DNA from: SBAX01 sp964646605
Lineage (GTDB): Bacteria > Planctomycetota > Phycisphaerae > UBA1845
Length of the DNA stretch: 64,000 nt
Direction of reading: 5' to 3'
NCBI GenBank assembly: GCA_964646605.1
Contig: CAZYEX010000053.1
Location: 1 to 64,000, forward strand
The translations under genes and the position numbers were made by a program. A model generated the notes under the pieces. The model was not told the DNA's origin, did not search any database, and saw nothing but the letters and a program-made list of their open reading frames with translations. Below are positions 28,101 to 37,444 of the stretch, one piece after another; within the stretch, counting starts at the first letter, position 1, and every line of letters begins with the position of its first letter.

Positions 28101-28429
28101 TCAGGGAAGTACAAATTGCAGGGCCTGGCGGAGTTCGGCGTTACGGTTGGGCGGATAGGCGTGGCCGACGCCGGGGTAGATTTTCAAGAGCACGGGGGGC
28201 GGACGGCTTCGAGCCTCCGTGCCGCGTCGCGGTTGTTTTCGGCCTCCTCGTCTTGGTCGCGGTTGAGGATGGCGAAGCGAGGGAGTTCGGTCGTGGGTCG
28301 CTCCGGAACGGCGGCCACGCGGTGATCGTAGAACCCCGCAATGGGGATGGCGGCGGCGAGAGTTCCGTAGGCGACAACGACAATGAAGACGAGCCGACAC
28401 TTCATCCGCAACCACGAACGTTCTTTCAT
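28101..28429 (-). pseudogene. Alpha/beta-hydrolase C-terminal remnant with a frameshift
   Basis: From ATG 28429 (GGAGAA upstream) the minus strand reads MKERSWLRMKCRLVFIVVVA, then IPIAGFYDHRVAAVPERPTT and FAILNRDQDEEAENNRDAAR, and stops early. The neighbouring frame carries on with VLLKIYPGVGHAYPPNRNAE and LRQALQFVLP. The catalytic Asp-type strand and the GVGHAY histidine motif are those of dienelactone-hydrolase-like enzymes. The frames separate in a run of six C at about 28195-28200; one extra C would join them. The nucleophile half of the fold is absent, replaced by a leader-like start. Either a pseudogene or a sequencing error on an already truncated gene. Confidence 0.6.
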
Positions 28430-28698
28430 GGATGGTTCTCCAGGAAACCGACGACCGTCAGGCGGGACCGCTCGTCTCTCTTTGCCCACGGATTTTGCGC
28501 GAGGAATTGAATCTCCGGTCCGTGACTCCCCGGCCACGCCCGCGCCTACTCTGAAGCCGCACTTCACGATTAGATCGCGCGGTCGATCTGTGTTTTTTTC
28601 GTGCGGGGGCGAATCGGATCTGTTAGGCTGTCGTCTTATCGGAAACGTCTGGGTGCGGGTCGAAGGCAGCTTCTCTAACCACGAAACTGAGGAAAGCC
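28430..28698. other. Divergent intergenic region
   Basis: About 270 bases between the hydrolase remnant and the secreted protein at 28699. It should contain the forward promoter, but no convincing motif pair was found. GAGGAAAGCC sits 5-15 bases before the next ATG and serves as a ribosome binding site. Confidence 0.4.
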
Positions 28699-29775
28699 AT
28701 GACAAAGAAGCTAACGAGAGGCATGTTTCCGTGGACCCTGCTGGGGATTGCGGTGTGCTGGAACCGGGCGATTGTGCAAGCCGCGCCGTTCTGTGACCCC
28801 AACAAGGTCGCCAACCGAAGTCTGAACTGTGAGGTGCTTCCTCTTACGTCCGCGACGGGGGACGTCGCGCAGACGGCCCTGCGGGTGTTAATGATCGATT
28901 TGCAGAACCCCCAGCCTCCCAATGCGGTGTGCTGCCCGCCGCAGGACTTCAGCGCTTTCGAAGTGGGTACTTGCACGGCGGCGGGAGAATCGGCCGGGTG
29001 TGGTAGGTGGGTCGGTCCGCCACAGATGTTCTTGGAGAAGCAAGACAAACGTGCGAAGGGCGGCTATTTTGCCTCTCGTTTGCAGTGTACGCCCTATTAC
29101 CACGACTGGACGCTGATCGGTGGGTTCAGTATTTTCGGGGCGGAGATCGTGCCCAGCTCGGCGTACGAACTTGTGGCCTACGCGTCATCCTGTAAGGGAG
29201 TGGAGCCGACCTGTACGGATGTTTCGACCCCGGTCACGACGGTCACCCGCCGCTGGGGCGACGTCGCGGCGGCCTTTAACCCGCCCAGCATCACGACCCA
29301 GCCGGATGCGATCGATGTCACCGTGATGGGACAGAAGTTCACCAACCAGCCCGGTTCGCCCCCCAACGCCTTGACGAAAGTCCGAGGCACGGTCCCCGAT
29401 CTCTTTCTTGACGTCGACGCGCTGGACGTCAACGACGTGAACGATGCGTTTAACGGCGTGGCCTTCCCCTATAGCGGCCCATGTGTGTGCCCGCCGACTG
29501 TCTCGTGCGGGGCGGTGACTTGTACCTCTCCGGTGCAATGTACGGCGTTCGGACCTGGGGCGACGTGCGTGAGGACCTGTGTCGGCGGACCAAACAGCGG
29601 GCTGCAATGCAAGGCGGACAAACATTGCAATCTTTGCCCGGGCGGCTCGCCGTTTGCGGGGTTGTTCTGCGACCCGACCGTGGCAGACGACTGCGGTGGC
29701 CCGGGATTCAACTGTCCGTCACAAGGCGCATGCGGTCCGGGGTCTTGTCGAGACCGCTGCGAGCGGTGCAATTGA
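28699..29775 (+). CDS. Secreted cysteine-rich protein, unknown function
   Basis: 358 residues with a signal peptide (MFPWTLLGIAVCWNRAIVQA). Many cysteines are distributed throughout, dense at the C-terminus (CVCPPTVSCGAVTCTSPVQC and CKADKHCNLCPGGSPFAGLF). The middle contains an acidic stretch LDVDALDVNDVNDAFNGVAF, which looks like part of a calcium loop. Proteins of this layout recur in planctomycetes as large lineage-specific families, but the exact family was not recognised. Strong RBS (GAGGAAAG). Extracellular or surface location expected with disulphide bonds. Confidence 0.65.
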   Translation: MTKKLTRGMFPWTLLGIAVCWNRAIVQAAPFCDPNKVANRSLNCEVLPLTSATGDVAQTALRVLMIDLQNPQPPNAVCCPPQDFSAFEVGTCTAAGESAGCGRWVGPPQMFLEKQDKRAKGGYFASRLQCTPYYHDWTLIGGFSIFGAEIVPSSAYELVAYASSCKGVEPTCTDVSTPVTTVTRRWGDVAAAFNPPSITTQPDAIDVTVMGQKFTNQPGSPPNALTKVRGTVPDLFLDVDALDVNDVNDAFNGVAFPYSGPCVCPPTVSCGAVTCTSPVQCTAFGPGATCVRTCVGGPNSGLQCKADKHCNLCPGGSPFAGLFCDPTVADDCGGPGFNCPSQGACGPGSCRDRCERCN

Positions 29776-29881
29776 CGCACTTCGCCACTTGCGGCTCCTG
29801 CCCGTGTAGGTTCTCATGCATCCTGGTTGGGCCTGGGTTTGTGGTACGGAAGGCCCTTGAAACGAGCGGTGTTGCGCTCCG

Positions 29882-29907
29882 CGTCACCCACGAGGGGTGA
29901 CGCTACA
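29882..29907. repeat. REP-like palindromic repeat unit
   Basis: A 26-bp unit containing the small hairpin GTCACCC/GGGTGAC and ending GACGCTACA. It matches one arm of the long hairpin at 56577-56641 at about 22 of 26 positions. Located in the gap between two genes. Confidence 0.6.
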
Positions 29908-29966
29908 TTCGATTGGGTCACACGGCTTCTGGCGGAACCTCTGGGCAATACGGGGACGTAGCGGCG

Positions 29967-31010
29967 GTGATTCCAGAATTCGGCATCTCCAAACAAGGGA
30001 CTCGCTTTTCCCTGTTTGTTTCGCTTTTCGCCGCCGCAGTGATCTTGTCCGGTTGTTCACAGTACATCGACCCGAACGTACCCGAGCCCTTGCACCCCAT
30101 GACCGATCCCGAACTGGGGCGGGAATACATCCTTTATCGTCCGTCGAGTTACGACCGCGCTCACTCCTGGCCTCTGCTGGTGGTGTGCCACTCCGGTTTT
30201 CCCGACTCGCCCAACCGCCGGATTCGGGAATGGACGCAGCTTGCCGAGGAGTTCGGGATGATCGTGATCGCCCCGAAACTCACCTCGACCACGTCCTCGA
30301 TGTCCCGCGCTTCGGCGAAGGATCCGCAGCGCCGCCGCGAGGATGAGCGTTGCATCCTTTCCGCCGTGCAGCACGCCCGGGCCGGTCACAACGTCTCCGA
30401 GGACCGCATTTTCCTCCACGGATTCGCGGGCGGGGCGGAGGCGGCGCTGTCCGCCGGGCTGAAGAACCCCGTCATTTTTCGTGCCATCAACGTGACACAA
30501 CCGCGCTTTGACGCCGCCCGCGTCGCGGAGGCGGTCTCGCTCATGGACCCACACCAGCCGATCTACGTCAACTATCGCGCCGCCGACGTGATGACCGGGA
30601 AGATGGGGCGCGAATGCGCCGACTGGCTTCGTTCCCAGGGGGCCGATCTGCGGGCCGACTCCATCGGCGGACCGCAGGGCGGCGACGCCCGCCGCGCGAT
30701 CGAGTTTTTCCAGGACGTCCTTCGCACCCGGCCGTGGATGCACGTCCGCGTGGCGCCAACGGAAAGCGGCAATCCGCTCGAAGTGCGTTTCCAACTGCGC
30801 AGCATCACTCCGCCGGCGCGGTTCCACTGGCGTTTCGGCGACGGCGACGAGTCGCCGGTGGCCGATCCCGTACACACTTTCGCCAAACCGGGCGCCTATC
30901 GCGTGGGCGTCACCGTCGAGTGGCCCACGCTAGGCGAGCACACCCGCCTGGTCGATCTCGCCTTGCCGTCGGGGACGCTTCGCCCCGCCCGCGGGCCTGA
31001 CCCCCGCTGA
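29967..31010 (+). CDS. Esterase-like lipoprotein with PKD domain, nucleophile apparently lost
   Basis: About 347 residues from GTG 29967. A lipoprotein leader (LFVSLFAAAVILSGC, lipobox LSGC) is followed by an alpha/beta-hydrolase domain similar to PHB depolymerase-type esterases: EYILYRPSSYDRAHSWPLLV, then DRIFLHGFAGGAEAALSAGL. The expected GxSxG nucleophile elbow reads GFAGG, with Ala where Ser should be. The C-terminal 80 residues form a PKD-type beta domain (PARFHWRFGDGDESPVADPV). The protein may bind rather than cleave its ligand. The frame is open from 29913, but 29967 gives a normal leader length. Confidence 0.65.
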   Translation: MIPEFGISKQGTRFSLFVSLFAAAVILSGCSQYIDPNVPEPLHPMTDPELGREYILYRPSSYDRAHSWPLLVVCHSGFPDSPNRRIREWTQLAEEFGMIVIAPKLTSTTSSMSRASAKDPQRRREDERCILSAVQHARAGHNVSEDRIFLHGFAGGAEAALSAGLKNPVIFRAINVTQPRFDAARVAEAVSLMDPHQPIYVNYRAADVMTGKMGRECADWLRSQGADLRADSIGGPQGGDARRAIEFFQDVLRTRPWMHVRVAPTESGNPLEVRFQLRSITPPARFHWRFGDGDESPVADPVHTFAKPGAYRVGVTVEWPTLGEHTRLVDLALPSGTLRPARGPDPR

Positions 31011-31322
31011 TCCGAACGCCCGCGGCCCCGCCGTGTGCCACAACATGGCATCCATCCAAGGCCGGACGAACCTTCAAACCATGGCGCCGAGACGCCTCGG
31101 GAGGTCCCATATCTCGGCAATGCCTCAAAAAAGACCGTTCCGAGAAGGGCCGGCGGACGGTATAATCCGGGTTCGTCGTGACGGAGGTTTGGGGGGAATG
31201 CGACTCCTGGAAATGACATCGGCCCTGGGTTCGGAAGGTCCCGCGCGCATCTCGAATCGGGAAAGGGACTCGATTCGAAGGGGGTGTCCACCGCTACGGG
31301 CCAAGACTCGAGGAATTGGGCG

Positions 31323-32444
31323 ATGACGAGGTTCTCATGGCGTTGGGATTGGGCGGCACCGGCGATTGTCATTTTGTCGAGCGCAGCTCGGGCCGGTACG
31401 CTCCCAAATACGACCTTCACCTACCAGGGTCAACTCAAGCAGAACGGCGTGCCGGCAAGCGGCGAATTCGATCTTCGGTTCCGGTTGATTCGCAGTCCCA
31501 TCAACTCCATCGAACTGTGCGTAGACAATGTACCCGTGGTCAACGGGCTGTTCAGCGCTTCTCTTGACTTCGGCACGTTGCTTTTCAACGGTTCGGAGCT
31601 CGATCTCGAGGTCGCGCTTCGACCCGGCGGTCCGCCCGCCGACTGTTTCCTCTTTCCGGGACCCGACTACACAACGCTGGTCCCGCGCCAGCCGGTGACT
31701 CCTGTCCCTTACGCGCTCCATGCGTCCAGCACCCCAGCGCCGTCCACCCTGGCGAACCCCGACAACGCGCGGGATACGGTGGTCACGGTGGATTCGGACG
31801 GCGAGGTCGGGATCGGCACGGAGATTCCATTAACAAACTTGCACGTGGTCGATGGCACGGGGGTTTCGGGATCGATCCACCCCGACTCGATCGCGGCCTT
31901 TCAGCGCGACGGCAGCGCCTTCCTCTATGTGGAAACCTCTGAATCCGGCGTCGGCGGGGTGGCGTTCGGCCACCCCGGCAAGTCGCAGGCGGCAGGAATC
32001 GTCTTCGGCGACGCAGCTACGTCCGAAGGGCTCCAGTTTCAGACCGGCGGGCTTGCGCGAATGGCGATTAGCTCCGCGGGTCGCGTCGGCATCGGCGTGA
32101 CTGCTCCGACGGACAGGCTCCACCTCGGCGGAACGCCCGGAACCGACGGCATCCGATTCCCCGACGGTACGCAACAAACGACGGCCTACCGGCGGCTCAA
32201 GGCATCGGCGGTCTTCGACCCGCCGTCCGTCGCGGCCGGTGCCAGCACGACGGTCTCCATCGCGGTCGTGGGCGCGGCCGTTGGCGACGTGGCCATCTTC
32301 AATCCGCGCGTCGGCATGCCCGCGGGACTGATCGTCGCCCAAACTCGCGTCAACACCGACGGCGTAGTCGTCACGCTGTACAACGCATCGGCAATCATCA
32401 TTGACGCTCCGGGGAACACCGCGGATGTCGTCGTGCTGAAATAG
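31323..32444 (+). CDS. Secreted FTYQGQL-domain protein with tail-fibre-like repeats
   Basis: About 373 residues from ATG 31323. After a leader (WAAPAIVILSSAARA) comes the conserved opening TTFTYQGQLKQNGVPASGEF, the domain shared with four neighbours (ending PRQPVTPVPYALHA). The centre has two copies of a phage tail-fibre/intramolecular-chaperone-associated motif, GEVGIGTEIPLTNLHV and GRVGIGVTAPTDRLHL. The C-terminal beta domain ends IIDAPGNTADVVVLK. No S74 chaperone domain follows. Likely extracellular or cell surface. First gene of the cluster; function unknown. Confidence 0.7.
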   Translation: MTRFSWRWDWAAPAIVILSSAARAGTLPNTTFTYQGQLKQNGVPASGEFDLRFRLIRSPINSIELCVDNVPVVNGLFSASLDFGTLLFNGSELDLEVALRPGGPPADCFLFPGPDYTTLVPRQPVTPVPYALHASSTPAPSTLANPDNARDTVVTVDSDGEVGIGTEIPLTNLHVVDGTGVSGSIHPDSIAAFQRDGSAFLYVETSESGVGGVAFGHPGKSQAAGIVFGDAATSEGLQFQTGGLARMAISSAGRVGIGVTAPTDRLHLGGTPGTDGIRFPDGTQQTTAYRRLKASAVFDPPSVAAGASTTVSIAVVGAAVGDVAIFNPRVGMPAGLIVAQTRVNTDGVVVTLYNASAIIIDAPGNTADVVVLK

Positions 32445-32542
32445 ATCACGCGGCAAGCGAAGCTGCGGAGGTTGCGTGATCGAATCGATCTGTTGAAATC
32501 AGTACGTGGAACCATGACCGAAAGGGAGGCAGGAGCAAGACC

Positions 32543-34213
32543 ATGAGAGGCAATCGAGTACAAGCCGCGACGGTTGTTCTGCTTTGGACGACGGGGATGG
32601 TCCTGGCCGCACCGCCGGGTACCGCGTTCACCTACCAAGGGCAACTCAAGCGAGACGGCGTGCCGCCGAGCGACACCGTACCGATGGGGTTTTCACTGTG
32701 GAACGCTGAGGCAAACGGGGCGAAAGTCGCGCCGGATATCAACGACGACAGCGTCGAAGTCGTGAACGGCCTGTTTGCCGTGCGGCTCGACTTCGGAGCA
32801 TCCGCGTTCACCGGTGAGGGACGTTGGCTGGAGATCGCCGTCGACGGAACGCCGCTATCGCCCCGCCAACCGCTCACGCCGACGCCGTATGCGCTGCACG
32901 CGCTAAACGTCCCGGCGCCGTCAAACTGGTTGAACGACGGCGACCACGTGGTCCTGCCCACGGGCAACGTCGGCATCGGCACGAATCAACCCACGGCCAT
33001 GCTTCACTTGCAGCGGCCCTACGCGTCCACCGCGATGCGATTCCAAAGCCTACGGTTCGATCAGGGCGCGCCGGCGTCGTTGGTGCGAGCGCCCAATTCT
33101 GCGGCGAATTCGGGCATCGGTGCAACATGGAGCAACCCCGGCAATGCCCTTTCGACCAACGACGCGTGGGCGACGACCGACCTTTCGGAAGTCGTCGGAA
33201 CGCCGGATGCCGATCAGTCGGGCTTCTTGGACCTGTCCGCGGCCGCCTTTTCGATCCCTGCGGCCGGACAGGTCACCGGGATTACCGTACAGATCGAGGG
33301 CCATGCCGCCGCCGGTTGCTCCGACTGCGAAACGGCTGCGGTGGTCGTGTCGGCGGAACTACTGGGCGGGTCGGCGCCGTCCTCCACGCGGTCCGTGGAG
33401 TTCGGCCCGTCCGACGCCGTCTTCGCCACGGGCGGGAGCGTCGATCCCTGGGGGCTCGACTGGACCCCCGCACAGGTCAACAGCGCCGGCTTCGGTGTGC
33501 GCCTCTCTGCAAATCTGGTCGTGGGAGAGCTGCTCTGCGTCTTTGGCAGTTGCGGCATTATTCCTTGCGACTGCACGGGCACGGGGACGAGCTTCGTTGA
33601 TGCCGTCACGATTACGGTCTTCTACTTCGAAGCCCCGTCAACGAGCACGCCGGTGCATTGGAGCTTGGGCGTCTCGCAGGAAGACGCCAACTTCCGCATC
33701 GCGGCCACGCCCGATCTCAGCTCCCCCATCTTTGTCGTGACTCCGCAGGGGAGCCTGGGGATCGGTACTACGGAATTTCTCAATGGGTTCTTCAAGCTGG
33801 CCGTCAACGGCCCCGCCGCCAAACCCAACGGTGGGCAGTGGTCGGCCTTGTCCGATGCCCGCGTGAAACGCAACGTCGAACCGCTCCACGGCGCGCTGGA
33901 GCGAATGCTGTCGCTTCGCGGGGTCACCTTCGAGTTCACCGAGGAGGGATTGCGCACGGGTCTGGCCACCCCAGGCCGGAAGGTCGGCCTCATCGCCCAG
34001 GAGGTCGAAGCGGTCCTTCCCGACTGGGTCGATGAAACACCGTCCGGCTACAAGTTCGTGACCGAATATGGCACGACGGCGCTCCTCGTCGAGGCCCTGC
34101 GCGAACTTCGCGCGGAGAAAAACGGGGAAATCACCGAACTGAGACATCGCCTGGAGCGGCTTGAGGCGATGCTTGAACGAGTCAATTCGAAGGGAGAAGG
34201 AGAAAGACCATGA
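32543..34213 (+). CDS. Secreted FTYQGQL protein with C-terminal S74 auto-chaperone
   Basis: 556 residues. Signal peptide (VVLLWTTGMVLAAPP), FTYQGQLKRDGVPPSDTVPM domain, a motif VGIGTNQPTAMLHLQRPY, then a beta-rich central region and a C-terminal peptidase S74 type intramolecular chaperone: WSALSDARVKRNVEPLHGAL (proposed cleavage Ser about residue 436), RKVGLIAQEVEAVLPDWV, YGTTALLVEALRELRAEK. The end is a coiled coil (ELRHRLERLEAMLERVNS). In phage tail fibres this domain helps trimer folding and is then cut off. The stop overlaps the next ATG (ATGA). Confidence 0.85.
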   Translation: MRGNRVQAATVVLLWTTGMVLAAPPGTAFTYQGQLKRDGVPPSDTVPMGFSLWNAEANGAKVAPDINDDSVEVVNGLFAVRLDFGASAFTGEGRWLEIAVDGTPLSPRQPLTPTPYALHALNVPAPSNWLNDGDHVVLPTGNVGIGTNQPTAMLHLQRPYASTAMRFQSLRFDQGAPASLVRAPNSAANSGIGATWSNPGNALSTNDAWATTDLSEVVGTPDADQSGFLDLSAAAFSIPAAGQVTGITVQIEGHAAAGCSDCETAAVVVSAELLGGSAPSSTRSVEFGPSDAVFATGGSVDPWGLDWTPAQVNSAGFGVRLSANLVVGELLCVFGSCGIIPCDCTGTGTSFVDAVTITVFYFEAPSTSTPVHWSLGVSQEDANFRIAATPDLSSPIFVVTPQGSLGIGTTEFLNGFFKLAVNGPAAKPNGGQWSALSDARVKRNVEPLHGALERMLSLRGVTFEFTEEGLRTGLATPGRKVGLIAQEVEAVLPDWVDETPSGYKFVTEYGTTALLVEALRELRAEKNGEITELRHRLERLEAMLERVNSKGEGERP

Positions 34214-34467
34214 GAACAAAAGTATTTCGGGGGGCCATGGTCGCGGTGGGGTGCGCGTTGGTTTCGACGACCGTCGAGGCCGGTTCGCCGGTCGGCAGCG
34301 CTTTCACCTATCAGGGGCAGCTCAAGGAAAACGGCGCCCCGTCGAACGGGGACTTCGATTTCCGATTCACGCTCTCTTCGCCGGACGCCACCTTGAACAT
34401 CGTGCCGTTCGACGGTTTCAGCGAGGATCCCACAATCCGGATAGACCGGCTTTTTTTGGAGAAATGA
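34210..34467 (+). CDS. Short, truncated FTYQGQL protein
   Basis: 85 residues: signal peptide (MVAVGCALVSTTVEAGSPVG), then FTYQGQLKENGAPSNGDFDF, then an unrelated end (SEDPTIRIDRLFLEK). Paralogues continue for about 70 further residues to the PRQP..PYAL motif, absent here, so the domain is cut in half. It is nevertheless bounded by ATGA overlaps with both neighbours, so it is translated if they are. It could be a pseudogene retained in the operon. Confidence 0.6.
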   Translation: MRTKVFRGAMVAVGCALVSTTVEAGSPVGSAFTYQGQLKENGAPSNGDFDFRFTLSSPDATLNIVPFDGFSEDPTIRIDRLFLEK

Positions 34468-35690
34468 TGATGAACAGACCCTCGAGCGTCGTTTGGATTT
34501 GCATGGTTGCACTCCTGGTCGTGATTCACTGGAACCCACAGTCGGCACACGGCGCCGGCGCTTGTTGCCTTGACAACGATGCATGCAGCGATACGTCGGG
34601 TTCAACCTGCATCATCGGCCTGGGCGGTGTCTTCGCAGGAGAAGGTACGAGCTGCTCAACGGAGGGTGTTTGTTACGGGGCATGCTGCGACTGTGAATTT
34701 GGATGTTACGACTATTCTGAATTGGGATGTTACAGTGCGGGCTCTATCTTTGCACTGTTCGTCGGCCCCAGATCAAGCTGCGCGTCCGATCCTTGCACGG
34801 GCGCCTGCTGTCAGAGCGACGGCTCATGCACGGTGGGGCCGTTTTGCTCATGTTCCCCACTAGAGTTTCAAGGGCTTGGCTCCTCTTGCGCTACAGGCGT
34901 TTGCGGCTGGGCGTGTTGTCTGGCGAACGGGTCGTGTGGACAGACGAATCCGTCCGTTTGTACGAACAACCACGGGGACTACCAGGGCGACGGCGTCTCG
35001 TGCGCCGGGCTTGACTGCACCGGGGCCTGCTGCGGCGCTGGGGCCGTCTGCACCAACACCAACGAAGTTGCGTGCGCGGGTGAGTTTCGCGGCTACGGAA
35101 CGCGCTGCGACACGGAGGTATGCGGAGGAGCTTGTTGTTTCGCCAATGGAACCTGCGATCTGGACATCCAAAGCTCGTGTCGCTCTCGCGGGGGTGTCTC
35201 CCGGGCCAACTGGTCGGACTGCACGGTGTGTCCTCGACCTCTGACCGCCTTCACATACCACGGTCAACTTAAGAGCGGCGGTGTTCCCGTCAACGGACCG
35301 GTCGATTTCCAGTTTACACTCTGGGACGACGAGGCGGATGGTCACCAAAGGGGGGCGTCGCTCCCCCGGGGCGACGTCGACGTCAGGAATGGGCTGTTCA
35401 CACTCGAACTCGACTTCGGACCCGGGGCCTTCGACTGGACAACACAATGGCTCCAGATCGAGGTATGTCAGGGAACCTGGGCCCAACAGACCGACTTCAC
35501 GACGCTAACTCCACGGCAACATCTAACGGCCGTGCCCTTTGCCTTGCAACTCGTCGGCGTCGCGCCGGATGAGTATGAAGCTCCGGATGCGCCCGGAACG
35601 GCCCACCCCGATCCGGAAATCGCGGAACTCATGCATCGAGTTTCGAGAATGGAGGCACTCCTGGAGCGTTACGCCAAGGAACGGGAATGA
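34464..35690 (+). CDS. Secreted protein with six GACC cysteine modules and FTYHGQL domain
   Basis: About 408 residues from ATG 34464 (GGAG just upstream). The leader (VVWICMVALLVVIHW) is followed by six repeated modules each opening with ACC after G or W: GACCLDNDAC, GACCDCEFGC, GACCQSDGSC, WACCLANGSC, GACCGAGAVC, GACCFANGTC. Each is about 38-42 residues with further cysteines. The FTYHGQLKSGGVPVNGPVDF domain is C-terminal instead of N-terminal, and the last 30 residues are a coiled coil (IAELMHRVSRMEALLERYAK). The frame is open from 34161, but the ATG at 34464 has the RBS and signal peptide. Confidence 0.75.
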   Translation: MMMNRPSSVVWICMVALLVVIHWNPQSAHGAGACCLDNDACSDTSGSTCIIGLGGVFAGEGTSCSTEGVCYGACCDCEFGCYDYSELGCYSAGSIFALFVGPRSSCASDPCTGACCQSDGSCTVGPFCSCSPLEFQGLGSSCATGVCGWACCLANGSCGQTNPSVCTNNHGDYQGDGVSCAGLDCTGACCGAGAVCTNTNEVACAGEFRGYGTRCDTEVCGGACCFANGTCDLDIQSSCRSRGGVSRANWSDCTVCPRPLTAFTYHGQLKSGGVPVNGPVDFQFTLWDDEADGHQRGASLPRGDVDVRNGLFTLELDFGPGAFDWTTQWLQIEVCQGTWAQQTDFTTLTPRQHLTAVPFALQLVGVAPDEYEAPDAPGTAHPDPEIAELMHRVSRMEALLERYAKERE

Positions 35691-35919
35691 GAGTTGATAA
35701 AGCACGGATCTTGGTTACGGGCCTCGGGCGCCAAACTGGCGCAACGTTGATGCCATCGGACCTTCCGCGGGTTGGGCTTCCCCGTTGCGGGCGAAACCGG
35801 TACAATCGCCGACCGGGGGCTCGCGGCCGAACGGGACCGGGCCCGGGGGGCGATCACGGCGGCGGGGGATCCACATGACGGTTCTTTCACATTGGGTGTT
35901 ACGACGAAGGGGACGACGA

Positions 35920-37425
35920 ATGAGAACTGCGAGGACGTTGGGATTGGGCGGCGCGGCTGCCTTTCTCGTATGCGCGAGCGGCGCGTGGGCGGGGGTGACG
36001 ATCGGAACGGCGATCACGTACCAGGGTCAGCTTAAGCTGGGCGGCGTTCCCGTCGACGGCTCGGCCGACCTCAAGTTCAGTCTCTGGCAGCACGTCTCGG
36101 ACCCCGATCTGGCGGATCAAATCGGCTCGACGTTGACCAAGACCAACGTTCCCGTCGACAACGGGTTGTTTACCGTCGATCTGGACTACGGCGCCAACGC
36201 CTTCAACGGCTTCGACCGCTGGGTGCAAGTCGAGGTGCGCAGTCCGCACGATCCGTTGAACCTCGCTCCCTTCACCACGTTGGCTTCGCGTCAGCCGGTC
36301 AGCCCGGCCCCCTATGCCATCAAAGCCTTCTCCGCCGTCGGAGTGGATGGACATTCGCTGGACGCCGCCGACGGCGCGCCCCTCGACGCCGTGTCGGTCA
36401 ACAACGACGGCAGCGTCAGCATCGACTTCCGACTGATCTTCAGTGCCGGAACCACGCCGCTGATCACCGCCGGTCACGACAACAACGCCGCCCGTCCCAA
36501 ACGGATGTGGATTGCGCACGGAGAGTTGAACCCCGCGTGGGGCATCCAATACCGCGATCTAGCCTCCGACGGACTGAGCGCCGACGCTATCGAGTTCGTG
36601 GCCGGCGACACGACCGTACCGCGGTTCCGCTTTGACCTCCCCGGTCGCGCGCTGACCCTTCACGACTCCGTCGGTAACACGACCGTCAATCTTTTAGGAC
36701 AGGCGGGCGGGGGCGGCGGCGGACTGGTTCTAGCCAACAGCAACGAGATCAGCACGATCGAGTTGGACGCCGACGAAACGGATTCCCCGGCGATTCGCCT
36801 TCGAAACGCGACCGGCACACAAGAACGTGTCTATCTGGCGGCTTCGGAGGGCGCCGAAGGGGCGGAAATGCACCTTCGCAACGCCGCCGGCGTTACCACC
36901 ATTCAACTGGACGCGGATGTCGGGGGGACCGGTGACGGGCGCGTGGTTACCAGCGAATTGCAGGTCACCGGCGGCAGCGACCTTTCCGAACAGTTCGAGA
37001 TCAATGCCGGCGACCACGCAACACAACAACCCAGCGACGACGCAGCCGCGGTAAAACCGGGAATGGTCGTGTCGATCGACCCGCACAATCCCGGTGAACT
37101 CATCGTCAGCAGCGCCGCCTACGACCGTACCGTCGCGGGCATCGTCAGCGGCGCGGGCGGCGTCAAGCCCGGCATGTTGATGGGTCAGGCCGGAACACTC
37201 GCCGACGGGAAACACCCCGTAGCCTTGACCGGGCGGGTGTATTGCTGGTGCGACGCCTCCAGCGGAGTCATCCGACCCGGCGATCTCCTAACCACCTCCG
37301 ATCGTCCCGGGCACGCCATGAAAGTGACCGACCCGTCGCGGGCTCACGGGGCGATCATCGGAAAGGCCATGACCGCGCTCGACGAGGGTCAAGGCCTGGT
37401 GCTGGTTCTCGTTTCGTTGCAGTAG
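35920..37425 (+). CDS. Secreted FTYQGQL-type protein, large
   Basis: About 501 residues. ATG 35920 has AAGGGG 8 bases before it and a signal peptide (LGLGGAAAFLVCASGAWAGV). The opening reads TAITYQGQLKLGGVPVDGSA and the domain ends ASRQPVSPAPYAIKAFSAVG. The centre is beta-rich (VFRFDLPGRALTLHDSV-like), with a glycine tract (QAGGGGGGL). The C-terminal third (KPGMVVSIDPHNPGELIVSS and GRVYCWCDASSGVIRPGDLL) resembles the conserved end of other planctomycete/bacterial surface proteins with repeated metal-less beta folds. Function unknown; last of the cluster before the protease. Confidence 0.75.
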   Translation: MRTARTLGLGGAAAFLVCASGAWAGVTIGTAITYQGQLKLGGVPVDGSADLKFSLWQHVSDPDLADQIGSTLTKTNVPVDNGLFTVDLDYGANAFNGFDRWVQVEVRSPHDPLNLAPFTTLASRQPVSPAPYAIKAFSAVGVDGHSLDAADGAPLDAVSVNNDGSVSIDFRLIFSAGTTPLITAGHDNNAARPKRMWIAHGELNPAWGIQYRDLASDGLSADAIEFVAGDTTVPRFRFDLPGRALTLHDSVGNTTVNLLGQAGGGGGGLVLANSNEISTIELDADETDSPAIRLRNATGTQERVYLAASEGAEGAEMHLRNAAGVTTIQLDADVGGTGDGRVVTSELQVTGGSDLSEQFEINAGDHATQQPSDDAAAVKPGMVVSIDPHNPGELIVSSAAYDRTVAGIVSGAGGVKPGMLMGQAGTLADGKHPVALTGRVYCWCDASSGVIRPGDLLTTSDRPGHAMKVTDPSRAHGAIIGKAMTALDEGQGLVLVLVSLQ

Positions 37426-37444
37426 GCTCGTTCGCAAGGAGATC

